Of a stretch of 64,000 nt of DNA, positions 47,441-61,200 are shown piece after piece. Position numbers and translations under genes: made by a program. The stretch spans positions 8,857,219-8,921,218 of the forward strand of contig NC_064444.1 of assembly GCF_023343835.1 (NCBI RefSeq), written 5' to 3'. The stretch's first letter is position 1; each line of letters begins with the position of its first letter. Source of the DNA: Lagopus muta (taxonomy: Eukaryota; Chordata; Aves; Galliformes; Phasianidae). The notes under the pieces are model-generated. The model worked only from the letters and a program-made list of their open reading frames with translations. It made no database searches and was not told the origin of the DNA.

Positions 47441-50400
47441 AATAGGATTTCATTAGTCTCACCACATCCCTACCAAACCCAAGGATCTCTCACATACATT
47501 TTCCACAGCTTCTCTTCTGCTACCAACAGTAGTTGCTCTGCTTTCATTTTCAGAGCATCCTTCACATCCTTTTACTGGCTAGTCTCAAATCAAAGTTCTG
47601 CCTTTTGTACATATTTACATTCAGTTTTCTTGCAGCTCCTCCCAGCAATCCTGTTGTTTTCATAAACACTTAAAAAATTTCCATTTTGCTTCCACTTTTC
47701 CTCTGTTATTATTTCAAATGTATCGATTCCCCTATCCTGCCTATCACTGTAAAATATTGGGAATATCAAAGTTGTAATTTCTTCTTAAAAATTAGAATTT
47801 AATTGCCTTGATGCCTCAACAGCTAAAGTGTCTTCCCTGGTTCCTTTCTTAAATTTTCATTCATTGCTATAGTTCTTTTTTTTTTCTCAGCTCATTTTTC
47901 CAATTCTTTTTCAACCTACCAAGTCACAGCACAGGTCTGTGGCTTCTTACTGCTCCAACATGTATCAGTCATGAATCTAGTAATTGTTTGTGTCCTTGTT
48001 CCTGTTCAAATGAAAATAGAATTCCTTGTCTTTACGCAGTGCAACCGCTCAACTGCACTTCTGTCCATGTTTCAGCACAGCTCTACTCAATTTTGTTTCT
48101 CCTTTTTCAACTTTTTTGCATCATGGTCCCTGCACTATCTGAATTGTCTCCACATTCTTGGGATCTTAAATCTTTAAGATCTTCACGTTCACCTGACCCA
48201 AGCCCAATGTTTGCTTCACATCCCAAATCTACAACCATTCTCCTCATACTTAATTTTATACGTGCAAGAATGTATGAGTTGAGGTCATCAATAACGACAT
48301 ATTAACTCTGGTTCACAATATAGGCAATAACATCATGGCCTTGCTACTAATTCAACTTTCTAAAATGTTAATTTTGTTACCTATAACTCCAGCGCATGCT
48401 GTTCACATGCTGCAAATTCCATTTGCTTTCTTTTATAATACTTTAAGATTTCAAAATGTTGTTTTCTCTCATCTAATTAACCTAAGCTTTCAACATTTGT
48501 ATTTTGTTTTCTTGCGTGTCCTTCTTTGCAGCCAGCACTTCCTTATTTCCTGCCTTCTATCTCTAGGCTACAGAGTACATGCTCCTCAGGAAGTTCTAGA
48601 GGTCAAATTATTCCTGCAGCACACTATGCAAATTTTCTGACATTAAAAAAAGATATCCAGGTCAAGGTCCTAATTTTAATCTCTAAAGACCACAGGATAG
48701 GGTTTGTAGCTGTTGCAGGAGTTGCTTGTCACTCCGTAAGCTGTGTGACAGCTGACCACTATAGGGACAGTGAGGCCTTGTCTACGCTGAAAAGATCAAT
48801 TGATTTCATAGTAGACAGCAGGATTGGATTTGGACCTGGAAGGTTCAGAAGTTTAGACAGCTGCTTCTTTGACAGCTGCTAGCTGTCCTACCAATTTTCC
48901 TTGAGATTAATTCTAACGCAAGTAGATGGAAGCCATCATTTAGAACAAAGACAGAACCTTAGACTAATGGAAGATGGTGTGAACATAGTGATGCTCCAGC
49001 TCTTGCAAAGTATGTCTGAAACATGTTCTCATTCCAGAAAGGCCAAAGGCTATCATAGCGAAGGATGACAGCCTTTGGGGCTAAGAAAGGGTATTTTAGT
49101 AAAGGATATTCTGTAATTGATGGAGATCCATTTTCTGACCTATAGGCTACAATGGTGGATTTACCATTTTACAAATGCCAGCCTCCATTAACAACAGCTG
49201 CACAATGACCTACTTATTAAGAAAGACAAGTGAAAATTCCATTCTGGAAGACAGCTGCATAGAAATTAATATTTCTAAATGAATGTGTAGAGCCTAAATA
49301 CTTCTGCCTCCAGCAGTTATGCCAGAAAGGTCAAGTGGCATGTTTAATAGATAATCTCTGTGATTAATTTATCAGAAAGAACCAAGTGGCTAATTTCCCT
49401 AATTGAAAATTTCCGGCATGCTAGGAATTTTTCATATATAATTCCATTTCCAGTTAAATCCGTTGTACTAACTTGCTTTATTATATGAATGCAAACAAAA
49501 CTACAGCCTTGAATCCTTGAATATTGTTTTCTAATAGAGGAAACAAAATATTTGAGCAGTAGCAGATAAAGCAGATTTTTCTGAGGACTAAATCTGGATT
49601 TTCAAATCAAATCCCAGGTTCCAAATAGGAAAAATGGGCCAGACTTGCAGAGCATTCCACAGCCATCAGGCTTTGTCAGTAGTAGTGGAATAAACCTGAT
49701 CCCATACTCACTACCGTGGATTATGTGGAACGGTGCTCACTGACATCAGCAAAGAAACTCAAGGTGAGACTGGAGCGGGCTTCAGGAAAAAGGCACAGGT
49801 CAGAACTGGCTGTGGTAATGTGTTAATTCCAAAACATTTGAACTGATCATCTCTACCTACATTTTTAAGTACTCCTACTAGCTTTTTAAGATTGGGAAGG
49901 TTGTCAGGGTGAGGTAATCTTTTTACTTAGACTGTGACGATCAGATACAGAATCTTCTTCAGTTATGGCAAAGAAAAAGCAAATTTCCTGCTAAGCATAG
50001 GCAGGAAGCATTGCTCTAACTTTGCTATGTTCATCAGTTTAACACTGAGGAATAGAAGGGTGCCAGTATTTGTGGCAGAGGACAAATGTCCTGCGAGGGA
50101 AACAGCCACGCAGAGGAAGAAAACAGTAATAATCTACAGCAAGCCTAAGAGACAGAAATTGTTCAAGGCTTTTTAGTAGTTGAGCAGCTTTCCTACTCGA
50201 TTACCAACAGATGGCAATACTGCACTGGTTATTTGGTGTTTGTGTGCAGTACTACGGACTTACCAGGTAGTTCCAAAATGGTTACTACATTGTTTTAAAT
50301 TCTTTCCATACAAGTTGTAAAATACAATCATTTTGAAGAAAATTATGACTGTCACATGTTTTGGTGATTACCTATAGAAGCGGTGTGGCCTCTTTATCAA

Positions 50401-51812
50401 TCAAAGATAATGAAAAATTGAATTATTTCACATAGGGTTCTGTAATGATCAGGTTTTTTAAAACATCTCAGCCTTCTGGGTCAGATCCTTGTGGGCTGTC
50501 CTGATGAAAGATCCACTGAGACAAACCCTACGTAAGTAGGAAATGTCTCTGTTCACCTAATAGGGAAAAGAATGCCAATCTCACTCTTCTGAAGAACTTA
50601 CCTTTCCATGATTCAGCTACCAGCCCACAAAATGACTGTAGTGCTAAAAATTTACATGAATGGTAACAAGTTAATTAACATTTCTTAAAGTCCTGAAACC
50701 TCAAATTAATAGTGCTCTGGAGTATAAAGACATAATATTATTTCACTGAACATTTGTCATTTTAAAAGCCCTATGCCTAAAGCTTTAATCAAACTCTGTA
50801 AGATGAGAGCAATTTCATTTTTGTCGCACTTGGATCTCAGCTCCACTGAGATCCACATACTATGTATTTCTTTTGAGAGGAGCAGAAGCACTACTCTATA
50901 TATGCTTATGGATACTGGACCAGATGGTGTCCTACACTTGAGAGAGGTGCACAGTTGTTTTAAGAGTTATTTTTAGAAGATATCTTCCCTGAACTTACAG
51001 ACTATGACAGTGTATCACTTCTATTAGCACAGAAAATATTCTCTCCTTCAGTTAACTGTTGTTTCGCTCAAGCTTTCAAGTCAACATTTCATTTTTTATT
51101 TACATAAAATAATCGTTGGCTCCCAGATTTACACTTGTTTTGATAGCATAGAAATACATTTATCTTTGATACAATTTGTCTACAAGCAATGGATTTTAAC
51201 AAGGCAGGAAATTAATTTATAATCTTTCATTATGTTATATCAAATAGTAGAGAAAGCAAGGGTGTTCTTTTGAACAAAACAAGTGACAGACAGGGACTAT
51301 TAAGTTATGTGCAGTGCTATAGAATCCAGAGCTTTTCATGGTGTCCAGGAATTTGCAAAGTATAAAATCACTTCAGATGTATGTGTGTGATCAAGGTGAA
51401 AACTTCATAGTCAATTGGCATTAAATGTTATGCCATAAACATTAATACAGGAACACAACTGAAAATGCTGACACCAATGACTTCAATGGCAATAACATCA
51501 GGCCTCATGCAGTTGTACTTTCAACTGCAGATGACACAATAGAGCATTGGACTTCTTACAGAAACACTAGTTTAGCATCCATACAGAAATCTTCCTCTTT
51601 CCCAAAAGATCTATTCCAAAATACAAGCCCTCTGCCAAAAAGATATTATGCACTTCAGCTACAGAAGATGGTTACTCAGGCATCATCACTGGCTCAACAC
51701 AGCATCAGGACCTCACCGCACGGAAATGAAAAATTCGGGAAATGCAACTAATAACTCTGCTAATGATGCAGTGCCCAGGAAGCTTACTCTTTCATAACTG
51801 CATCAGTGCTAT
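47441..51812. other. Intergenic; two notable inverted repeats
   Basis: No gene was recognised. It contains a 14-bp-stem hairpin at 49043-49078 and a 10-bp perfect one at 50831-50855. Frames of 100-118 codons near 48000-48880 show no known motif. Confidence 0.55.
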
Positions 51813-51817
51813 CGCAC

Positions 51818-52143
51818 TGTATGGGAACTGCTGAGTCACGGCCTGAACCTCTGATTGATCGCCTGAGGCAAGCACTGAGTCAGCCAGAGGAGCACAGGTG
51901 AAGGCAATTCAGCTGTGCTGCCAGAAGGGTAGAAGCCCGGCTGCACCCCTCCTAGACCTATTTAAGAGCCGGCTAGCAGTGGGGAAGGATCTCTTTGGGA
52001 GATTCTCTCTGCTGGAGTTTTGTAAGTGAGTCCAGGGTGTGGGTAAGCTTTCTATCCATTCTCTTTTTGTTATCGTAATCTGCTTTGCTTAACTCTTTTA
52101 TTTTGTATTTATAGCATCTTCTATAGCATTCATTGATTATATA
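51818..52143 (+). mobile_element. Solo LTR, about 326 bp, with 5-bp target duplication CGCAC
   Basis: Starts TGTATGGGAACTG, contains TGAGTCAC (AP-1-like), a TATA-like ATTTAAGAG and a T-rich 3' part ending ATATA. CGCAC flanks it at 51813-51817 and 52144-52148. It is clearly homologous to the copy at 54937. A 5-bp duplication fits the ERVL/ERV3 class. No gag, pol or env sequence adjoins it. A CR1 3' end begins about 30 bp downstream. Confidence 0.75.
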
Positions 52144-52174
52144 CGCACTAATGAAATTAGGTAGTAGGAAAAAT

Positions 52175-52366
52175 ACTCGGAGAGTGGTGGAGCTGTGTCA
52201 CAGGGTTCCCAGATCTGTGGGTGCCCCATCCCTGGAGATGCTCAAGGCCAGGCTGGATGGGGCCCTGGACAGCCTGAGCTGGTGGGAGTCAGCCCTGCCT
52301 ATGGTAGGGGTTGGGGCTGAATGGACTCTGGTGTCCCTTCTAACTCATGCCATTCTATGATTCTAC
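52175..52366 (+). mobile_element. CR1 3' end fragment next to a solo LTR
   Basis: Contains CAGGGTTCCCAGATCTGTGG, GTGCCCCATCCCTGGAGATG, CAAGGCCAGGCTGGATGGGG and ends CCATTCTATGATTCTACT. Residual coding from the CR1 ORF2 end is visible but is not a gene. Confidence 0.9.
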
Positions 52367-54931
52367 TAATCCAGAAAGCAAGCCAGCATGTTATTTTTTG
52401 TAGGATGATAATGAATTAAATGCTTAAAATAACATGATAAATTATGTATATATGTTTATATTTTTGTTTATATTCACAGTAAAAGCACCAGCCAAGTTTA
52501 CAGAGAAAGTCACTGAGAAAGCCTGCTGCCTGCCTGTGATTTAGCCACCTTTGTCTCATTTTTGTGATGTGAGCCAATCAGTTAGGTAAAACATGATTCC
52601 ACAGAAAACAATGGAAATTTCATTTTTATGTGAGAGCAATTAAACTAGCTTTCATTACTATTACTTTTTCAGGTAATTGTAATAGGTACTAAACATTTTA
52701 TTAGCATTAATAACTTATTACTACAATTATGTGTAATTATAATTATATGCACATAACACATAGTACTTATTTTGCACATATAGCATACAGTGGAAAGGTC
52801 TTAAGGAGCTGTTTGGAGGTAATGCTATGTATTGCCAGGTAGAAAATAGTTTTCACAACAGAAATGTTTAATACAGTTATTTAAGATCCTTAGGTTGCTA
52901 GCAGTATAGATTTTCTACAGACATAGGGTTTGATCTTAGTCTCATTATGTTTAAAACAATTGCTCATCTCGACTGCAGCAGAAGCAAGCTCTTGGAGTAC
53001 TTCTTTAAAATATACTTAGTACTCTTAATTGTTCATCATTGCTGCACTGAATGCACATGTCTGAGGATTAATGCAGTATCAAATAGGAGCTGACTTTGAG
53101 TTACATTATCTTGGTTATATGCATATTAACTCAAAGTTCTAGCAGATTCCCTATGTATGATTGTTAGACTGTCAGGAGAGTCCCTAATGAGAGGCAAAGA
53201 CAGCTTTATGGGACTGTCCACATGCAGTAATTCCTGACAGCTGTCCCACTAATGCACACTTTGGAGACTTGTGCTTTGCACTGCTATCATTTCTGTGACT
53301 AGTTTCCTTCCTCTCCTCTCAGTGGGGCTCCTGATGGAATGTAACACACATCACTGGAGGAAGCAGCGATGTGCCAGTCTGCATCTGCTACAAAGCAGCC
53401 TAAAAATAAAGCCCAATTGGACAATGCCATTTGGTGTACAGCAGCAAATATTCTAGTAATGTAAACCAGACTGTCAGCAAAGATAAATGATTGTTCAGCT
53501 ACATGCTAAACAAATTGCTGGGTCTTAAAAAAAAAAAAAAAAAAAAAAAGAAACACAGAAACAATCATTTATATTCATTTATAAACTTAATCTCTCAGGA
53601 TTTATTATCATTGCAATTTAATGAATTATCATTAGTGAAATCACAGTGAGAATCCCATTAATTTTTTTCAAATGACTGTTACTAATATTTTAAGAAACCA
53701 GCCCATCTTGCAGCTTCTTTCAGTTTGAGGAAGTTGTCCAGTAACGCAGATTTTGTTTTAGAAGATGCCTACCCATCAAGTTGGCATTTTTTTTTTTCTG
53801 TGCATGTCAGGGGAGCCCAATTGTCTTGCCAGTATTCCTCTTTGAAATCCCAGTTCAGTAGACTGACTTTTTAAAAACTGATCTTCGTGATGATATTGCT
53901 CCTTCTGCAGATTCTGCTTGAAATACTTTGTGTTTTTTGCCTGTAAAAGGCTATGGTCACATGGAGTGTATCAGTAACTGTAATGCAAATAATTTCAGGC
54001 TCTTCATTTAGAGATACAACTTTTTACTTCATCTTTCATGCTATGTGCAAAGTTGGGTAAGGAAAACTCCCCAGGTCTTTGCATTTTAAGGTTTTCTAAT
54101 TCCTATTGAACTGACTTTTAAGGATATTTACATATGTAGTTCTTAATTCATACATTTTGGCCTTGAAACACTTATTGGCCTACATTTATTTTATGGAAAA
54201 TGGGAGCAGCATTAAACACATACTGGAATCATACTAACTGCAAACCTTGGACATTTTAATGAGAATATGCATAAATGTATCTCATAGCAAGAGCAGTACC
54301 GTGATCTTTAAAAACCATTAAATGCATGACAGAAAGGCCTTAGGTATCTTCTGTTATTGCCAACTATATTTATGCCTGGAAATCCCAAAATTACATGTAT
54401 TCCATAGCACAGCTGGAGAAATGACCTTTACAAAGATTTCTGTTTAGTATTTTCAGAAAAATGATTACACAGTCTAAAAAACATAGGGTATAAAACCACT
54501 ACAGATGGAACTAAATTCTTGTTATGCACTGTGCTGTTTTACCCATTCTACAAGTACAAAAACCATGAGAGAATGTCACAAACTATTGAGTTTGATCTTC
54601 TCAGGAAACCACTGTTCCTAGACTAAAAAAAAAAAAATAAATCAGTTGCATGGAACTTGCAATCAGAAGGACAAAATTAGCAACTCTGAGGTCTATCAGT
54701 GTGTTATTTGCTCCATACAAGTAGAAAAACATAACTCCCCTCAGCTACTTCTGAAAACAGCACTGGGGTCACCATGTGTACATAGTCAAGAGTTTGCATG
54801 TTAGCACAGCAGTCAGTCCAGTTCACATGTCTGTGGGCAATTATTCCAGGAAATAGCAAATCGTACAACCTCAACAACTATACAGATTTATACAGATTAT
54901 TTCTTCTCTAGAAGAAATGTTCAAAGATTGG
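52367..54931. other. Intergenic AT-rich spacer between two solo LTRs
   Basis: No retroviral internal sequence and no exon; one poly-A tract. Confidence 0.6.
53527..53549. repeat. Poly-A tract
   Basis: About 23 uninterrupted A on the plus strand. No retroposed body was recognised upstream of it. Confidence 0.9.
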
Positions 54932-54936
54932 GGGGG

Positions 54937-55276
54937 TGTATGGGAACTGTTGAGTCACTGCCTGAACCACTGATTGAGCACCTGGGTCAGCCCTGGGAGC
55001 ACAGGTGAAGGCAATTCAGCTGTGTGACTGGAAGGGCTGCAGCCTGGCTGCACTGCTCTCAGACCCCACTTAAGGGCTGACTGGCTCTGGGGAAGGCTTG
55101 CTTTCTAGAGATCCCTCATTGGTGAAGCTTTTCCCCTGCAAGCCTAGAATCTTCTGATACAGGTGAGTAATCTTCCCTTTCCTTGCAGCATTTTTCTGTC
55201 ATGCCTGCTGGTCCTTCCATCATCATACCTCTGTTGCAATACCTTTCCCATTGTATTGATCTATCCCATTGCTACA
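54937..55276 (+). mobile_element. Solo LTR, about 340 bp, TG...CA ends, 5-bp target duplication GGGGG
   Basis: Begins TGTATGGGAACTG and ends GCTACA, the classical TG...CA termini. GGGGG lies on both sides (54932-54936 and 55277-55281). It contains TGAGTCAC, GAGCACAGGTGAAGGCAATT (also in the copy at 51818) and a TATA-like ACTTAAGGG. No retroviral genes are attached. Confidence 0.8.
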
Positions 55277-55281
55277 GGGGG

Positions 55282-58200
55282 ATATATGTGCATGCTGTGC
55301 ATTTTAATTAATAAACACAATAACAGAAAATTTTCATTACTTTTATAATATCTCATGAAGTCTCTTTGAGAGAACAGAATTCTCTCCAGAGAAGGGAAAA
55401 TATTTAGATCTGCATTGTCTTCTCAAATCATAATGCTATTTATAAGCCCCAATGCTTCAGCAGTTTATTTACCACCTTCTCTTTGAAGCCATTGCCACAG
55501 TGAAAAACAAATTACAACTTTTTGTAATTTTTATCACGTTAATCTTCACAAAAGAAACATATAATTCATTTATTTCTCACGGTGTCCGTGGTAACACAGA
55601 CAAACTTTTGTATGTACCTATTCGTGTGTGTGTTTCTTGCCTGTTTTAAGGTTGCCTTTGAGGTGATTATAAACTGATTACAGCTAATGTTAGTACAGTA
55701 TATAAAAAAAAATTGGTTTATAATTCTGTTACTTTTATTTCAGAAAAGGCAGCATGTGAGGAGATTACGCAGGAGCTTTTGTGTTACAATCAATTCTGAA
55801 TGTTCCCCAGCTAATTATTTTGATTTCTATGTGACTGTGCAATACAATCTCTTTTCTTCTCCTTTTAAGCTATGCTGAATAACTTATGTCTCTCAAATAT
55901 TACTTCACAGCATTCTCAGCATCTTATTTTTGTCCTCTTATCTTCTGACCTTTATGAATTACAAAGGTCTTTGAGATGTATATGTAGTCAATACTGGAAT
56001 CAAAGTTTAATTCTGAAAGATCTGCGTAATATCTGTTCCCCAGTCTCACTCTTAGAATTCCTAAAGAGAACTAACATCCAAAATCCAGTAACAGAAGACA
56101 GCTGATGTATTGAATTTGCTTGGCCTACATATTGTTTTACTACTTATCTGCTAGTAACTGATAGTTTGTAATTATATGCTTAAAAGGACCTGACATACAC
56201 CTACTTGGGTTATGGTATTTTCCTTCATCAGTGTGAAATTCACAAAAAGGGGACTAGTGGGTACCATTCATCTGCTTTTTTTTTTTTTATTTAGCAGTGC
56301 ACTCACAGAGCTGAAATTTTTCTTCCCCTCAAATGCCAGCTGTCAGTTGCTACCGTGTGGCTATGGTTCTTGGTACTGACACACAGGACAACTTAAACAA
56401 GAGTTGCATATGTGCAATTCCTGTGAGAGTGGTATTTTGTTTCTTCTCTCTTAGAGCAGCAGCAACTGTGATCCTACAGTCCAATAGACAGTAGCTTTTT
56501 ATACCTCCTTTTACAATACTGAAATTGATTAGATGCCATGCAAAAGAACTGGGAACTGCAGCTATCAGTTCATACAGAGCTATACACAATTAGAACTAAT
56601 GACAGGTGAACTGGGACCTTTGGAGCCAAACCACAGGAGAGAGGTTTGCATGTGCTTCTTAATGTAGAAACTGAGATGGGGATACAGAGAGCACTTTCAG
56701 AAGGAACACTCAGACATACAGGGCATCTATCTGACTTAGAGGCTCTGGTGCATTTAGAATACGGTGAAGGATCTAATAAGTGGCATGCTAAAGAAATCAC
56801 TTCTGGTAGCCCTTAGACTTCAAGCACATGTATAGCTAAACAAGGAATTTCTGGGCTGTGAAAAAGACAGCAGTAGAGAACGTGAATCCTGATCCCTGAT
56901 GTGTCCAGCTGTGCATGATGTTTGCATCTAATAACATAACCAGCTGTTTAACCTTTTGGCTGAAGAAGTTTAAAAAACAAACAATCACCTGCTTCATCTT
57001 AGTGATAAGCAGAGTGAGATTCTCAAGTCTGGCATTTAATTCATGGCAGAGAACCAGACCCAGGTGGTGGACCACAATGAATGCAAACCAAATACACTCT
57101 TGGCTGTGGTTACAGAAAAAGTATAGAAGCACTGGAAGCTGACAAAACAAACCAAGAACCTGAAACTAGCCACTGAGGTCAGCTACACCAACTTTCCTGT
57201 TGGAGCCAGAAGAAAATGGTGCTTAGCTGAGCAGGTATTGCTAACTGCACAGACTTCAAGGAATACAGGCCAGACTGGGATGCCAAGGTTTTGCAAATAA
57301 GTCCTGCTCTTCTCTGTCAGCCTTGTGACTATCGTCTCAAGCACAAGACAGACAGGTGGCCAGAGAATGACAGGCATCTCACATTCCTGATGTCATCAGG
57401 GGGCCTGGATTGTTTTGGACACAATGCCCAAAGGAGGCTCTGTATTAGGTTTAGCAATAACCGTTTAAGAAGAAAGCTTCGATAGTCCCAGGTTTCATTG
57501 TTCCTGAGAAATGCCATCTTGTACTTGGATTACCCACAGCATAATTCCACACAGGGCCTTTGGGTATTTCTGTAATTAATGAAGAAACTCTAGAGAAAAG
57601 ACTAATTTGTTCAAATGTCATGCCTGCATCAGAACATAGTTTTTATCTACTGCACTTTTCTGTGTGTTAATGAGTAATCTGATGAAGTTTCAACTATGAG
57701 ATACCAGCCTACAAGTTTCTGTTATTCCTCTGTTCAGCCTACTTTTACAATTACACGTTCTCTATTATGAAATTACTCTCCATTTGGCAGCCTTCCGCGA
57801 CACAAAATAAGCTGTATAGGCAAAAGGTAACAACAGTTCCACTGAGGCAGCTGAAGTAGCCTTTGTGACAGTACCCTTACAGACATTAAGATGCAATAGC
57901 TTTCAGCCCCCTCTATTGCAGGAATTACCCAATGCGAACCCTTTAATAATACCACTTAGGCTTCTTTCCAGACCGCTTTTAAGATATTTGTATATTTATA
58001 AACATATGAATATTTTGCCTGTTTATATAAAAATATTTTGAAATATGTAAGATTCATCATTCATTCATGAATGTTTCACATATTCTTAAAAATAAGAATT
58101 GGACATAAGCATGTTCAATATCAGACACTTCCTAAGGATGTCCAAGTGCATTATCTGAAACATATACAACATATACCTTATGAAATCAGCTACGCAAGAT

Positions 58201-61200
58201 CAAAAAAAGGAAGAGTATTTTGGCAGCTAGCCTCTAATTTCAAACATTTAGTGGAAGGGATGCTATTTTATTTCTATATCCGTTTATAAATGTTGCTTTA
58301 AAATTCATTCTAAATAGTTTTACTCTTTCATAAATTGTGGTTAGACTGAATAATATTAGCAACTCTAAATACTCTATTAATAAATGGGGTAAATCACACA
58401 ATTACATTTTATTCCTGCTCTCAATCTAACAGTGGAATATATTTACATGCCATATTAATTTCAAGGTGAAAAAAGTCTAATTCTCTTTCATACATTGAGA
58501 GCATGTCTGTTTTGTAAGTCTAAGATTTACTGTTATGAAAAGTTGTCAACAACAGTTCTCTGTACCTCATAAGTAGTCTCTCAACACCTCTGTGATTTCT
58601 GCATACTTTGCACAGTTCTAAGCCAACTGCTAATAGCTAATAATGAATTCACAATTGTTTGCTACTCAGCAGAATAAATTCATTTTAAATACAGAAAATT
58701 CTCCAGTAGTTAGATGGCCGTGCAAACTACTTTACCACAGCTGGTTGAGAAGAACATTTTTGTGGTTTTGCAAGCTGACTCCTTTTTGTGAAAGTTTTCA
58801 AGAAAACAAGCAAAATGAGATCCCAGACATCTGAATCATCAGACTTCAAAAAAAAAATAATACATATATTTGAGCAGTTGGCTTCCTGAAGCAAAAATGT
58901 GAAATGTCAGTGACAATTTTGTGTGTGTTGTTGAGAGCACTGCATTCCTGTGCCCATCTAGCTTGTTGCAACGGACGAAGAATTTCAGAGTCTAGTTCTC
59001 CATTTCAGGACAACTGGAAGACAGTTTTGAAAGCAGAACAGCAACTTAAAAACAAACACATCTTCTCCTTCATCTCTGGACTAGGGACAGCGACCTTAAA
59101 AATATCTGAAATTCTTCCACTGCCTATAAACAAAAACGAACTGCAGGCAGTCATGATCATGTGTCACTCTCAAAAACATTCTTATTTGCTGGCTATTTTT
59201 TGGAAAGGTTATTTGCTGTCAATCAAGTGACAAGTTTTGCTTATAATAATGATGATGATATCAGTCCAGTAGAAGAGAAGATTACTATGGAGAGTCTAAA
59301 TATATAAACTAGAAGGTCATGGGACATATCCAACATCAATAGAAGTCAATGGCCTCTATTCACTTCAGAGTTTGACCTGTACTTGTAGAAATAAGAGATC
59401 TTATATATAACTTTTTTTTCCCTATAACCCGTATCACTGTCTTGCAACCTAGGCTTTTTTAAGGTGACATGAATCTCTGACTTGTTTGACAAGAAGAGGT
59501 GACTGTCCCTATTTTTATGTTTAGGTGGCCATATGCGGTCAGCCATGTTCAGTCTTTCCGAAGTGAGACTTGCCCTGTGGAGGTAATGGGCAAGAATTTT
59601 TCCAGACAGCAGGCTGGGGGCTCCAACCGTAGGGTTCTTTTGCCATTTGGTAGTGTTTACAAAGCTGCTGGGCAGGAGGCCAATTCTCATTTTAAGCCTC
59701 AGGTTGGACACAATGGTTAGTCAATGTACTGAGGAGTATAAAGCATAGGTCAGCAGCTTCCCTGTCAGACAGCAAATAACTAAATTTCATTTGTCTGAAA
59801 TAGGATTTCAGTTGTCCGGAGCTGCAGGACAAAAGGACTGTTCTCACCGTGGCAGCTGGAATGGATGATTTGTGAAATGTATTTTTAGAAGTCTTATTTG
59901 CTTATGTGCATGCCTGCATTGTCAAACACTCAGACAGCAAGAGCAAGTTAGAGCTCTGAGCCACAAGTATGTACACATACTGTACAAACTGTATAATGTA
60001 TCTAGATCTAAAACTGCATTTTCATTACTTCTCATCCTCCAATTGCAAATGTACGGTCCAAATATTGATGCAAAAGTATTGCTGTTCTTCCTCTACTTCA
60101 ACATACAATCACAACTTTCATAGCAGTCGCTGACCATGAAGAGAAAATCACTGCTGATGCAACAGATCACGTCTGCTTTCCAAAATCACCCTTCACTGCT
60201 TTTCCCCACATTTCCTTTTCCTAAACATATCTCAATCCCTGCAAGTTAGCTTTTTCTCTTAACAAGACAACCCACTCTTGAGGGATTTTATGACTAACAT
60301 TCATCCTCCTAATCTTATCCCACACCTTGCTGATACGCATATCCTTATTAACATTTGCACATGGCTATTGTGCCAGTGCAGCTTTTTTTTTTTTCTCAGC
60401 TAATGATTTCTTCCTCTTGCAGCCCCTGAGATCAGGTTGCACTCATAATACATTTCAAAGCTGGTTTCCTCTCTCTCTAAACAGCATTGTTACGTTTTTT
60501 GTTTATGCAGTGCACCAGTTTCCTTCCCTTCCTATTCAATGGAAGTCTTGGAAAGCACACCTCAGATATATGTAACATCGACAGGAAAATTATAAATACA
60601 ATTGAATTATTTTATTGTATGCAGATCTACATAGAACTTTACTAAATAGTTAATCATACTACAACCTTTCAAAACTTCTTGAATTCACACACACAAAAAT
60701 TCACAATAAATCAACATGTCACACCACATATTTTCTAGTCCTTAGGAATTTCCCTTTTATTTTCATTGGTTATTATTTGCTTCTACTAAACAGAATGTTT
60801 CAGACTCTATTCATACTAAGAAGTGCGAACTTTCTATTTATTTCTCAATCTCTCAAATTTCTACTATCTGGTTAAAAAATATTAGTGCTCAGGCTAGGAT
60901 TCCTACCAGTCTTCTGCGCATTCTTGCTCTTAATCTATGCAATCCATATGCAATAATTCTCAAAATGTCTTTTGAGATGATGTGTTAAAAACTGCTATGC
61001 AGCATTGTAAATAATAAAAAAAAGTAAATCCTGCAGATTAAAATAAAAAGTATGCTTATTTTAAAAATTGTTTTTAACATTGCTACTATTGACAAAACCA
61101 AATTCTGTGCAGAGCTACTCAATAAAATTAAGCCACTAGGGTAACAAAATGTAGCGCTGCTAGTATAAAAAGAACATTTGTGTGCTGTGCTGAACTGCAA

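Noticed and set aside
52133-52360. 75-codon plus-strand frame
   Set aside because: Translation of a solo-LTR end joined to a CR1 3' end.
51818-55276. The two LTRs as the ends of one provirus
   Set aside because: Each has its own distinct target duplication, and the DNA between them has no retroviral coding remains and holds a CR1 piece.
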